A stretch of DNA of 64,000 nucleotides from WVYX01 sp039586815 (lineage in GTDB: Bacteria > Gemmatimonadota > Gemmatimonadetes > Gemmatimonadales > GWC2-71-9): assembly GCA_039586815.1 (NCBI GenBank), contig JBDHJR010000016.1, positions 1-64,000 on the forward strand, read 5' to 3'. Positions within the stretch are counted from its first letter, which is position 1, and every line of letters begins with the position of its first letter. Positions 1 to 7,703 of this stretch are shown here, in pieces. The notes under the pieces are model-generated. The model was not told the DNA's origin and ran no database searches. It worked only from the letters and a program-made list of their open reading frames with translations. Both the position numbers and the translations under genes were made by a program.

Positions 1-1
1 C

Positions 2-1253
2 GACGACGGCTACGTGGACGCCCTCGTGGTGGTCCACCCCGAGGTGGACGGCTCCTGCGGCCTCGTCAATCCGAGTTCGGCGGAGAACATCTGGGCCCAC
101 GCCTGGACGGTGACTGGCTCGCCGGCGACGAACGATCCGAGGTTCGGTGGCGGCTTCATCCTGTTGCGCGACTACATCATCCAGGGCGGGCAGGGTGGCG
201 ACGACGGTTGTGACGACGGCGAGCCACTTGCCATGGGGCTGATCGCACACGAGACCGGCCACCTGTTCGACCTGCCGGATCTGTACAACACCAACTGGCA
301 GGCGCGCACCAGCGAGGGAATCGGCCACTGGGGGCTCATGGGATCGGGCATATGGAACACGGCCGCCAGCCCGGCGCACCCCATGGCCTGGACCCGCAGT
401 CAGCTCGGGTGGGTCGACGAGGTGCTGATCGATCGCGACACGGTGCTCCAGGTCAGCCCGATCCAGGTGTCGGATACCGCGTACGTGGTTCCCATCCCCA
501 ACACGGACGCGCAGCTTCACGAACTTCGTGAACGCGGCGGATCCAGAGGCGGTGCGGCTGCACCAGGCGGACGGGCGCGACGATCTGCACGCGGAAGCCA
601 ACCGCGGCGACGCTGGCGATCCCTTTCCGGGCTCGGCGGCCAATACCCGGTTCAGCTGGGACACCGACCCCGCCGCGGCCACCAACGGCGGCACCCTGGT
701 CGAGGTTACGCTCGATTCCATCGAGCAGCTCGCTCCCCAGGGCGCTATGCGCGTCGTGATTGACATGGCCTCCGCGCCGCAACTGGTGGGGCCGGGGACG
801 TCCACGCTCCCGGGAGCGGTAATGGGAGCGCCCTACGCCTACCAGTTCCTGGCGCAGGGTGGCCTGGGCCAGTACAACTGGACGGTCGTTAGCGGCTTGC
901 CGCCCGGCGGCGTCTCTCTGGACCCCTCCACCGGCATCCTGAGCGGGGTCCCACGGCTGAGCGGCAGCTTCGCGTTCACCGTACGGGTAACGTCGGGCTC
1001 GCAGAGCGTGGACCAGGCGGTGAGTCTCGACGTCACGCAGCCGGTGCTGCAGATGGACGACATCCTGGACCAGCTGTTCGGCGCCGGCACGCCGCTCACG
1101 GCCGACGAGGTGTCGTACATGGATTGGCTGGGCAACCGTACCGGCCTGCTGGACGTGGGTGACTACCTGGCCTGGCTCGACTCCGGTGCGCCGAGCATGA
1201 GCGCCGCGCAGCTGGCCGAAGCGCTGGCGCGGGCGAGGGAGGAGGGGCAATGA
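2..1253 (+). CDS. M6-family secreted metalloprotease, 5'-partial, with an internal frame break
   Basis: Secreted zinc protease of the M6 (immune inhibitor A-like) family. The gene starts upstream of the window. In frame 2 the zinc motif HETGH followed by LPDLY is encoded around 248-283, as in M6 enzymes (HExxH...GLPDxY). Near 505-525 the reading switches to frame 3. There the text resumes with NAADPEAVRLHQADG, which in M6 proteins comes just after a conserved segment of roughly 25-35 residues that is missing here. The break is therefore a small out-of-frame deletion rather than a single-base slip. The downstream frame continues with a putative Ig domain (about 820-1035) and a dockerin-like tail (LGNRTGLLDVGDYLAWL, about 1120-1185). 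It overlaps the next gene by ATGA. It could be a pseudogene or an assembly error. Family call confident, integrity unclear. Confidence 0.75.
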
Positions 1254-1642
1254 GGCGCTCGCTCTGGCTCGCGCTGCCGCTCGCGCTGATGCTCTCGCTG
1301 TCGTGCGACTCCGGTCCCAAGAACGGCGAGGTGGTGGTGCAGCTCGTGACGCCGGCACAGGACATCGGTGCCATCGCGTTCACCCTCACGGCAGTCGAGC
1401 CCGAGGTGATCGATTCGGTGACCGCGGCATGCGCGGGCTGCCGCCTCGACCTGCGCCGCCGCAGCGCGAGGCAGCTGGACGGAGTGATCAGCGGCCCGAT
1501 CGTGGCGGGGGATCTGCTGCGCGTGACCGTCTCCAACGTGCTGGTGCCCATCGCTTATAGAGCTGAGGCGTTGCAGGTGGCCCGGAGCGATTACGCGCTC
1601 TATTCGGCTACCACTGTCCGCCTGGAAGTGCCGCTCAACTAG
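1250..1642 (+). CDS. Small putative lipoprotein
   Basis: A 130-residue protein with a hydrophobic signal sequence ending in a lipobox-like LSLSC at residues 15-19, so probably a lipid-anchored envelope protein. The rest is a small beta-rich domain with two further Cys (CAGC) and no catalytic motif that I recognise. Its ATG overlaps the stop of the preceding M6 protease gene (ATGA), which suggests translational coupling. Proteins in this position often carry a cohesin-like fold that pairs with dockerin-type tails; the dockerin-like C-terminus of the neighbour makes that plausible, but I cannot show it from sequence. Function unknown. Confidence 0.7.
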   Translation: MRRSLWLALPLALMLSLSCDSGPKNGEVVVQLVTPAQDIGAIAFTLTAVEPEVIDSVTAACAGCRLDLRRRSARQLDGVISGPIVAGDLLRVTVSNVLVPIAYRAEALQVARSDYALYSATTVRLEVPLN

Positions 1643-1649
1643 CTTGCCG

Positions 1650-2210
1650 TCACCGATCCCTCACCAGCAGCCAATCGGTGTCTCGTGAGAGGGTGTCCGG
1701 CCCGAACGCTAGCGTCGCGAGGTGGATCGTGTCACCCGACAGCTGCCCGGCGAACTCGATGGATGGGCCTGTGGGGTCGGTGTGCTCGAGCGTGATCGCC
1801 ACGGCGCCGTCCGCGAGGGTCCCCTCGAAGGGCCTGAAGCTCGCGGGATCGATGCCCACGTTGCCGGAGAAGAAATGCACCAGGCGGCCGTACATGCGAT
1901 CGGCGCGCAGCGAGTCGATCGAGAGTGTCATCTGGATTCCGCCGGGTCCGGGCCGCAGCGGGGCGGCCGGCCGCAGGTGCCAGTTCCCGGCCAGGGGTGA
2001 GGCGGACTCCACCTGCGCGGCCGAGTCCCCACGCGGCTGCTCTGGCGCGGGCATGGCATCCGGCGCCGAATCGGCAATGACGGCCTGCGGTGCGGGGGTG
2101 TCGAGTGTCTGTCCGGGCCGCTCCACCGGAGCTTCCCGGGAGCAGCCCAGGAACGCGGTCATGAGCGCTGCCGCGGCGGTCCAGCCGAGTGTGCGTACTG
2201 TACGGTGCAC
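1650..2210 (-). CDS. Putative lipoprotein of unknown function
   Basis: About 186 residues from a GTG at 2210, chosen because it places a short basic n-region (HRTVRTLGW) directly before a hydrophobic stretch ending in the lipobox-like AFLGC. The frame is open further upstream to 2360, but that extension reads as non-coding. A Pro/Ala/Asp-rich linker of about 50 residues follows. The globular domain (GNWHL, then repeated beta strands up to DWLLVRDR) resembles the small beta-sandwich domains seen in many lipoproteins. No enzymatic motif. It converges with the gene ending at 1642 (7 bp apart) and diverges from the Ig-domain protease at 2372. Confidence 0.6.
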   Translation of the reverse strand: MHRTVRTLGWTAAAALMTAFLGCSREAPVERPGQTLDTPAPQAVIADSAPDAMPAPEQPRGDSAAQVESASPLAGNWHLRPAAPLRPGPGGIQMTLSIDSLRADRMYGRLVHFFSGNVGIDPASFRPFEGTLADGAVAITLEHTDPTGPSIEFAGQLSGDTIHLATLAFGPDTLSRDTDWLLVRDR

Positions 2211-2371
2211 TGCGAGCCCCGTGGTAGTCGTCCCGCTCAACGATAGCGATCGGCGCCACGTGTGCCAGCTCACCGCGGGAACTGCCGCAATGGTCGTACG
2301 TGTTATTGTTGTCGCCCTCTCGGGCGCCTCGTTAGCTTGATTGATCCAGAGACCTCGCAACCGGTGGTGTC

Positions 2372-5023
2372 ATGACGTCACGCAAAGTACGCGCACTCGT
2401 GATTCTCGTATCAGCGGCCGGCTTCTGGGCCTGCAGCAGCGAATCGACGGTCGACAGCGGTCCTCCCCCAGCACCGCAAGCCACCACGATCACCTTGGTA
2501 TCGGGCGGTGCCCAGTCGGACACGGTGGGGCACGTGCTCCCCTCGGACGTAGTCGTCCGGGTGGACGACCAGGACGGCAACGCCATGGCGGGGCAGGGGG
2601 TCAGCTTCCAGATCCAGTCGGGTGGAGGGACCCTGGATCCGGCGTCGGCCACCACCGACGCGAGCGGCACGGCAGCCACGAGCTGGACGCTGGGCACTAC
2701 GTCCGGCGGTCAGCAAGTGCGCGCCTGGGTGACCGCCCGCTCCAGCGTCAGCGTGCTGGTCGATGCCACGGCCACCGCCGACGTGGCCGACTCGGTGGAC
2801 ATCGAGGACGGCGATAACCAGATCGGGATCATCAGCCAGCCGCTGACCGACTCCATAGTGGTGAAGGTGTTTGATCAGTACGGCAATGGCGTGCCGGGCC
2901 ATGACGTGGACTTCGCCGTGGGCTCGGGCGGCACGGGCTCGGTGACTCCGCAGAACACGACTACCGATGCTAACGGTGAGGCGTGGACAAGCTGGACGTT
3001 GGGACCCGAGATCGCGGTGCAGACCGTGGACGTCGACGCCGGTGGCCTCAAGAACGACCCGCTCAGCTTCTCGGCCCAGGGCACGAACCTCACGATCACG
3101 CTGATCTCGCCCGATCCGCTGGTGGAGGGGCAGGCGGCCTGGATCGCGGGAACCGGATTCAGCACCACCCCTGCGAACAATACCGTGCTGGTGGACGGCG
3201 TTTCGGCGACAGTGACGGCCTCCGTCGCGGATACGATCTACTTCACCGCCCCGACGTTCGACTGCAAGCCGGCGCGCGAAGTGGATGTGCGGGTTGAAGT
3301 GGGTGGTATTCCCAGCCTCGACACGCCTCACGACATCGCGCCGGCTGCGTTCGTGAGTCTTGCCGTGGGTGAGCAGCTGTTGCTGCGGGACCCCACCGAC
3401 CTGTGCTTCCAGTTCGAGGCCAGCGGCACCTCGGAGGAGTACCTCATCGGCGTGCAGGCGGTGGGCGAGCAGATGAGCAGGCTCACGCCGGTCCAAGTGG
3501 TGGCAACCAAGGATCCGGCGGCGCCCGCGCCGCCGGCGTTGCTGCCGCCGCTACTGAGCGTGCCGTCGTTCGGGGGCGTGGATCGGGAGAGCATGAGTCC
3601 GCGGGCCCGCCGCTGGGCGGCGCATCGTGAAGCGGAGGCGGAGCTGCGTGCCATGGAGCGGCGTATCATGCCGCGGCCGCGTGGCGGCGCGTACGGGGCA
3701 GCGGTTGCGCGGGGCGCACCACGAGTGCCGCCGACTGTCAACGTGGGTGACATCGTGCCGTTCAAGTTCCCCGACTTGGAGTCCGGAGATTTCTGCAACA
3801 ACTTCTTCGACATCACGACGGTCGTTAAGGCGAAGAGCGACAGCAGCATCTGGCTGGAGGACATCAACAACCCGGCCAACGGCTTTTCCGATGCCGAGTA
3901 CGTGTCCCTCAGCCTCCAACTCGACACACTGATCTACGCGGAGGACGTGAGGTACCTCGGTCAGCCGACCGATCTCGACGCCAACGACCGCGTGGTCATC
4001 GTTGTGAGCGAGCGGGTCAATCGGCGGGGCGGCGTGCTGGGCTTCGTGGTGAGCACGGACCTGGTGCCGAGCGGCAGTGGAGCCTTGGAGTGCCCCTCCA
4101 GCAACTTCGGCGAGGTGTACTATGCCAAGGCGCCGGACAGTCTGGGTACGGTGGACGACGTGTACCTGGGCAGCGATGCCATCAACGACGCGCCGTTCCT
4201 GATCGCGCACGAGTTCGCCCACGTCATCCAGTTCAGCCGGCGCCTGTGGCTTGTGCCTGGGGCGATGGAGTTCCCCGACCGCTGGGAGGGCGAGGGCCAG
4301 GCCACGTTCGCGGAGGAGGTGGTCGGGTTTGCGTACGAGAACAAGTCGTCGCACCAGGACTACGGGCTGGACGTCGTGTTCAACGACGACGACAACAGCG
4401 ACGTGGACTGGTTCGGGCAGCCGTGGTTCGATCTCTCAAACTACTTCGGCTGGCTGGGCGGGTCGAACCGGACCAGTCTGGGCCCGCACGAGTGCTCTTG
4501 GTTGGGGAATTCGAGCGTGACTACTCCGTGCACGCGCGGTCGACAGCACTACGGTACTCCCTACAACCTGCTGCGCTGGCTGTCGGACCACCTGGGGTCG
4601 ACCTTCCCGGGCGGCGAGCCCGGGGTACAGCGCGCCCTGGTCAACGGGACGGTGGCGGGCTTTGCGAACTTCGAGGCCGAGCTGGGTGTGGATATGGACA
4701 CGGTGCTCGCGAAGTGGGCCGCCACGCTGTACGTGGATAATCTCATAATCCCGGCCGATCCCGCGCTGGACCTGCCGAGCTGGAATATGCGTGACATCTA
4801 CTACGGCACGAGCGTAAGCGGCCGCATGTGGCCCGAGTCACGGCTCACGCCGGCTGCCTCCACGTTCGGGGACTTCACGCGCACCGTCAACGTGCGCGAC
4901 GCGTCGAACTACTATCTGCTGGTGTCGGGCGCCTCGCGGCCCACCGTCGCCATCAAGGCACGCACCACGGCCGGCACCGCGTTGCCCGGCCACATGCAGT
5001 ACTGGATAGTGAGGACCCAGTGA
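2372..5023 (+). CDS. Large Ig-domain lipoprotein metalloprotease (HEFAH gluzincin type)
   Basis: An 883-residue exported protein. The N-terminus has a signal ending in a lipobox-like FWAC (about residue 20). Two bacterial Ig-like Big-1 repeats follow (about 40-135 and 140-235, each with a DQ(D/Y)GN and a TTDA(S/N)G signature), then an IPT/TIG-like domain (about 238-325). A charged linker (about 400-450) leads to a peptidase domain with the zinc motif HEFAH at H613-E614-H617 and a downstream EGEGQATFAEE that could give the third ligand. The closest description is the M30/hyicolysin-like group. Likely a surface-anchored protease with an Ig stalk. It overlaps the next lipoprotein gene by one base, suggesting co-expression. 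No substrate can be assigned. Confidence 0.8.
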   Translation: MTSRKVRALVILVSAAGFWACSSESTVDSGPPPAPQATTITLVSGGAQSDTVGHVLPSDVVVRVDDQDGNAMAGQGVSFQIQSGGGTLDPASATTDASGTAATSWTLGTTSGGQQVRAWVTARSSVSVLVDATATADVADSVDIEDGDNQIGIISQPLTDSIVVKVFDQYGNGVPGHDVDFAVGSGGTGSVTPQNTTTDANGEAWTSWTLGPEIAVQTVDVDAGGLKNDPLSFSAQGTNLTITLISPDPLVEGQAAWIAGTGFSTTPANNTVLVDGVSATVTASVADTIYFTAPTFDCKPAREVDVRVEVGGIPSLDTPHDIAPAAFVSLAVGEQLLLRDPTDLCFQFEASGTSEEYLIGVQAVGEQMSRLTPVQVVATKDPAAPAPPALLPPLLSVPSFGGVDRESMSPRARRWAAHREAEAELRAMERRIMPRPRGGAYGAAVARGAPRVPPTVNVGDIVPFKFPDLESGDFCNNFFDITTVVKAKSDSSIWLEDINNPANGFSDAEYVSLSLQLDTLIYAEDVRYLGQPTDLDANDRVVIVVSERVNRRGGVLGFVVSTDLVPSGSGALECPSSNFGEVYYAKAPDSLGTVDDVYLGSDAINDAPFLIAHEFAHVIQFSRRLWLVPGAMEFPDRWEGEGQATFAEEVVGFAYENKSSHQDYGLDVVFNDDDNSDVDWFGQPWFDLSNYFGWLGGSNRTSLGPHECSWLGNSSVTTPCTRGRQHYGTPYNLLRWLSDHLGSTFPGGEPGVQRALVNGTVAGFANFEAELGVDMDTVLAKWAATLYVDNLIIPADPALDLPSWNMRDIYYGTSVSGRMWPESRLTPAASTFGDFTRTVNVRDASNYYLLVSGASRPTVAIKARTTAGTALPGHMQYWIVRTQ

Positions 5024-5607
5024 TGAGATCGCACAGCTGGCCAATCGGATTCGTAGTGGCCGTGGCGCTCGCCGGCTGTGGCGGCGAGGCGCCGCCCGAG
5101 GGAGCGGACCAGGAAGCGGCTCCCGCGGGCCAACAGCAAGCCGCACCCGCTGTGGAACCGGCCTCCGGCCAACCCGCGGTTGCGGCCCAGCCCGCGGACC
5201 GCATGGAGGGCAGAGTCGCGCTCAGCGGCACCGATGAGGTACCCATGGTGCGCCTGCGCCCCGAGGAGGGTCAGGCGGTCACGCTCACGGGGGATTTGCT
5301 GCCCGAGCTTTCCCGTCTCTCGGGTGCTACGGTCGCAGTGGAGGGCACCAAGCGCGGCAGTGGCATGATGGCGCAGTTCGAGGTAGCCAGCTACGAGATC
5401 GTGGGCATAGACGGGGAGCGCCCCGTAGTGGGCGTGCTGCAGCAGCAAGGAACCTCTTTCCGTATCGCCGCAGAGGGAGGAGCCGTGGCCCTCAGCAACG
5501 TCCCCGACGCCCTCGCCCGAAACGTGGGCGGCGAGGTGTGGGTTATCGGCGTACGTGAGAGCGGGACGCTGCAGGTGCAGTCCTTCGGAGTGATCCGCTA
5601 CCCCTAG
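5023..5607 (+). CDS. Putative lipoprotein, Ala/Pro-rich N-terminal linker
   Basis: A 194-residue protein whose ATG at 5023 shares its A with the preceding gene's TGA stop. A signal sequence ends in the lipobox ALAGC (about residue 19). An Ala/Pro/Gln-rich linker of about 40 residues leads to a domain of two similar beta-rich halves (GRVALSGTDEVP..., then GVLQQQGTSFRIAAEGG...) that may be duplicated OB- or barrel-like modules. No catalytic motif. It is the last gene of its transcript and is followed by a strong hairpin. Function unknown. Confidence 0.75.
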   Translation: MRSHSWPIGFVVAVALAGCGGEAPPEGADQEAAPAGQQQAAPAVEPASGQPAVAAQPADRMEGRVALSGTDEVPMVRLRPEEGQAVTLTGDLLPELSRLSGATVAVEGTKRGSGMMAQFEVASYEIVGIDGERPVVGVLQQQGTSFRIAAEGGAVALSNVPDALARNVGGEVWVIGVRESGTLQVQSFGVIRYP

Positions 5608-5636
5608 GCGCATCCGGCAGACCTGCCATAAAGCAA

Positions 5637-5671
5637 CCGGCTCCGTTCGGACACTGCCCGAACGGAGCCGG
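5637..5671. terminator. Bidirectional hairpin terminator between convergent genes
   Basis: A perfect 14-bp inverted repeat (arms 5637-5650 and 5658-5671, 7-nt loop) lies between the stop of the lipoprotein gene at 5607 and the end of the convergent SulP gene at 5708. Only a weak T-run follows on the plus side (CGTCGTTTC). The position and symmetry suit termination from both directions. Confidence 0.75.
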
Positions 5672-5707
5672 CGTCGTTTCACCGAAGCGCGGCGCGGGGC
5701 CTGGGCC

Positions 5708-7234
5708 CTATCCGAGCAGAGGCGAATCCTCCCCCAGTACTCGTTTGATCAGCTTGCGGCTTTGCGTCGGGACGTCGGTGAGTCGCACCGACAGGCCCGC
5801 GCGCTCGGCCTGCTGCGCCACGCTCCTAAGGGCCAGCACGCCGGTGAAGTCGATGCGGCCCAGCCGCTTGAGATCGATGACGACACTCCTGGCATCGGGG
5901 TGTGCGGCCAGCTCGTCGATCAGCGACTGACTGAGCAGCGGAGCCGAGGCGAAGAAGAGCACCCCCTCGAGCTCGAGCCTCACGGTGCCCGCCTCATAGT
6001 GCGTGCGCACGTGGACCCGCAGCTCGCGCCAGATGTGTACCAGGGCAGCAAAGCCGACGCCGATGAGCACGGCCCGCTCGACGCGCGGGGCCAGAGCCAG
6101 CGTCAGCGCGAAGGTCACCCAGGCCACGGCCGCCTGCGGCTTCGAGAACCGGGCGAGCCGCACGAGCGTACGCGGCGCGACCAGCTTCACCACGGCGGCG
6201 ATGACGATGGCGCCCAGGATGGCTCGTGGCAGGGGAGCGAGGATCCCCGCCACCGGCAGGAAGGCGAGCACCACGAGGCCGGTGACCGCCCCGCTCCAGC
6301 GCGTCTTCCCTCCCGCCAGCCGGTTGATCGAGCTGCGGGAGAATGAGCCGCCCACGGGGAAGCCGCCGGACACTGCCGAGGCGAGGTTGGCCACTCCCTG
6401 GCTCACGAACTCCCGGTCCGGACTCCACGCCTGGCGGTTCTCCATGGCGAAGGTGCGCGAGATCGCGGCTGCCTCGGCGAAGCCCACCAGCGCGATCACC
6501 ACGCCCGGAACCAGCAGTTGAGGCAGGGAGCTCCAGGGGAGCGCCAGCGAGAAGGGCGGCAAGCCACGTGGAACGTCGCCCACGGTCGGACCTCCGTAAC
6601 CCGTGAGCACGCTGAATCCGAGGCCTATCCCCACGGCGGCCAGCACCCCGGGGAAGAGCGGGTGCAGGCGCCTTCCTCCCAGCACCAGCGCCACCGTCAC
6701 GCCGGCGAGAATCGCCGAGGCGAGCTCCCACTCGAACAGGTGAGTGAGCGACCACCACGCCCGGCTCAGCAGTGATCCGTCGGGTGGCTGAACACCCAGG
6801 GCAGTGGGGAGCTGGGATGCCATTATGAGTATCGCAGCGGCTGCGGTGAATCCCGTAACTACCGGCTGGGACATGAGATACGCCACCCAGCCCAGGCGCG
6901 TCACCCCCAGCAGCACGCGTGCCACCCCCACCACCAGCGCCAGCAGGGCCGCCAGCGCCAGGTAGTCCCCCGACTGCGGCGCCGCGAGGCTCGCCAGCGC
7001 TCCGAACGTGAGCAGGCTAGTGAGGGCCACCGGCCCCGTCTGGAGGTAGGGCGAGGACGCGAACAGGGCCGCGGCAATCGGGGGGAGCATCGCGGCGTAG
7101 AGGCCCACATGTGGCGGCAGCCCGGCCAGCTCGGCGTAGGCCAGCGACTGGGGGATGAGCACGAACGCCACGCTCAGCCCGGCGATCAGGTCGCCGGGCA
7201 GAGGCCGAACGCGGGAGGACGGGTCGTTGGTCAT
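5708..7234 (-). CDS. SulP-family inorganic anion transporter with STAS domain
   Basis: A 508-residue SLC26/SulP permease. The N-terminal region carries the family signature VLIPQSLAYAELAGLPPHVG, followed by about 11-14 membrane spans and a cytoplasmic STAS domain (about 400-508, with VVIDLKRLGRIDFTGVLAL). The ATG at 7234 gives the usual short cytoplasmic N-terminus; the frame is open ten codons further, to 7264, but that would run into the operator. It is divergent from an ArsR-type regulator and adjacent to a sulfur-oxidation operon, so sulfate (or sulfite) is the likely substrate, which is inference from context. SulP proteins also carry bicarbonate and other anions. Confidence 0.9.
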   Translation of the reverse strand: MTNDPSSRVRPLPGDLIAGLSVAFVLIPQSLAYAELAGLPPHVGLYAAMLPPIAAALFASSPYLQTGPVALTSLLTFGALASLAAPQSGDYLALAALLALVVGVARVLLGVTRLGWVAYLMSQPVVTGFTAAAAILIMASQLPTALGVQPPDGSLLSRAWWSLTHLFEWELASAILAGVTVALVLGGRRLHPLFPGVLAAVGIGLGFSVLTGYGGPTVGDVPRGLPPFSLALPWSSLPQLLVPGVVIALVGFAEAAAISRTFAMENRQAWSPDREFVSQGVANLASAVSGGFPVGGSFSRSSINRLAGGKTRWSGAVTGLVVLAFLPVAGILAPLPRAILGAIVIAAVVKLVAPRTLVRLARFSKPQAAVAWVTFALTLALAPRVERAVLIGVGFAALVHIWRELRVHVRTHYEAGTVRLELEGVLFFASAPLLSQSLIDELAAHPDARSVVIDLKRLGRIDFTGVLALRSVAQQAERAGLSVRLTDVPTQSRKLIKRVLGEDSPLLG

Positions 7235-7258
7235 GGGGCTTGCGCCACTAGAGACATA

Positions 7259-7275
7259 ATGCAATATTGCAATAT
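7259..7275. promoter_or_regulatory. Overlapping palindromes, probable ArsR-family operator
   Basis: In the divergent region between the SulP and ArsR genes, GCAATATTGC (7261-7270) and ATATTGCAATAT (7264-7275) are both perfect palindromes and overlap. They form an AT-rich patch in GC-rich DNA. ArsR/SmtB dimers bind imperfect 12-2-12-type AT-rich palindromes in their own promoters, so this is the natural site for the adjacent regulator to control both directions. Confidence 0.7.
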
Positions 7276-7329
7276 ACGCAACTTGTGGCCATCGTTGTTG
7301 CCACGTAAATCCTACTATTCAGATCGAAT

Positions 7330-7650
7330 ATGACCGACGCAGCACGTGCCCACAGCATAGACGCCATCGAGGACGACGTCCTGAGCCAGGCCGCCGAGGT
7401 CATCAAGTGTCTGGGACACCCCCTCCGCCTCCGCCTGCTGGAGGCGCTCGAGACCGGCGAGAAGACGGTCACCGAGCTGCAAGAATATGCAGGTGTCTCC
7501 CAGGCCGCGGTTTCGCAACAGCTGGCGACGCTCCGGGCGCGCGGCATAGTGGACAACCGCCGCGATGGGGCGCACGTACATTATCGCATAATAGAGCCGA
7601 AGGTCAGCGCGATCCTGAACTGTATTCGCACCTGCGGATTTCCCGTATAA
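7330..7650 (+). CDS. ArsR/SmtB-family transcriptional regulator, likely sulfur-responsive
   Basis: A 106-residue winged-helix repressor with the ArsR signature (LGHPLRLRLLEAL, then VSQAAVSQQLATLRARGIV as recognition helix, then the RRDGAHVHYRI wing). It lacks the ELCVCDL metal-box Cys pair. Its Cys residues are C27, just before the first conserved helix, and C98 and C102 near the C-terminus. This resembles the thiol-based members (BigR/SqrR) that sense persulfide, but C27 is not at the same position as the SqrR Cys in helix 3. The operator upstream and the persulfide-processing operon downstream support a reactive-sulfur role; that part is inference. Confidence 0.8.
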   Translation: MTDAARAHSIDAIEDDVLSQAAEVIKCLGHPLRLRLLEALETGEKTVTELQEYAGVSQAAVSQQLATLRARGIVDNRRDGAHVHYRIIEPKVSAILNCIRTCGFPV

Positions 7651-7669
7651 CCCTCTGAGCGGTAGGCTG

Positions 7670-7687
7670 CCCGGCCGCACGGCCGGG
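7670..7687 (+). other. Hairpin between the regulator gene and the sulfur operon
   Basis: A 7-bp perfect GC stem (7670-7676 with 7681-7687) and a GCAC loop lie 20 bases after the arsR stop and 17 before the next start. There is no T-tract. It could reduce read-through or stabilise the downstream message. Confidence 0.4.
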
Positions 7688-7703
7688 TGACCTGGAGCTG
7701 CCG

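Noticed and set aside
453..1358. Long open frame on the minus strand opposite the M6 gene
   Set aside because: Arg/His-rich low-complexity product typical of the antisense of GC-rich genes; the plus strand has clear protease and Ig motifs.
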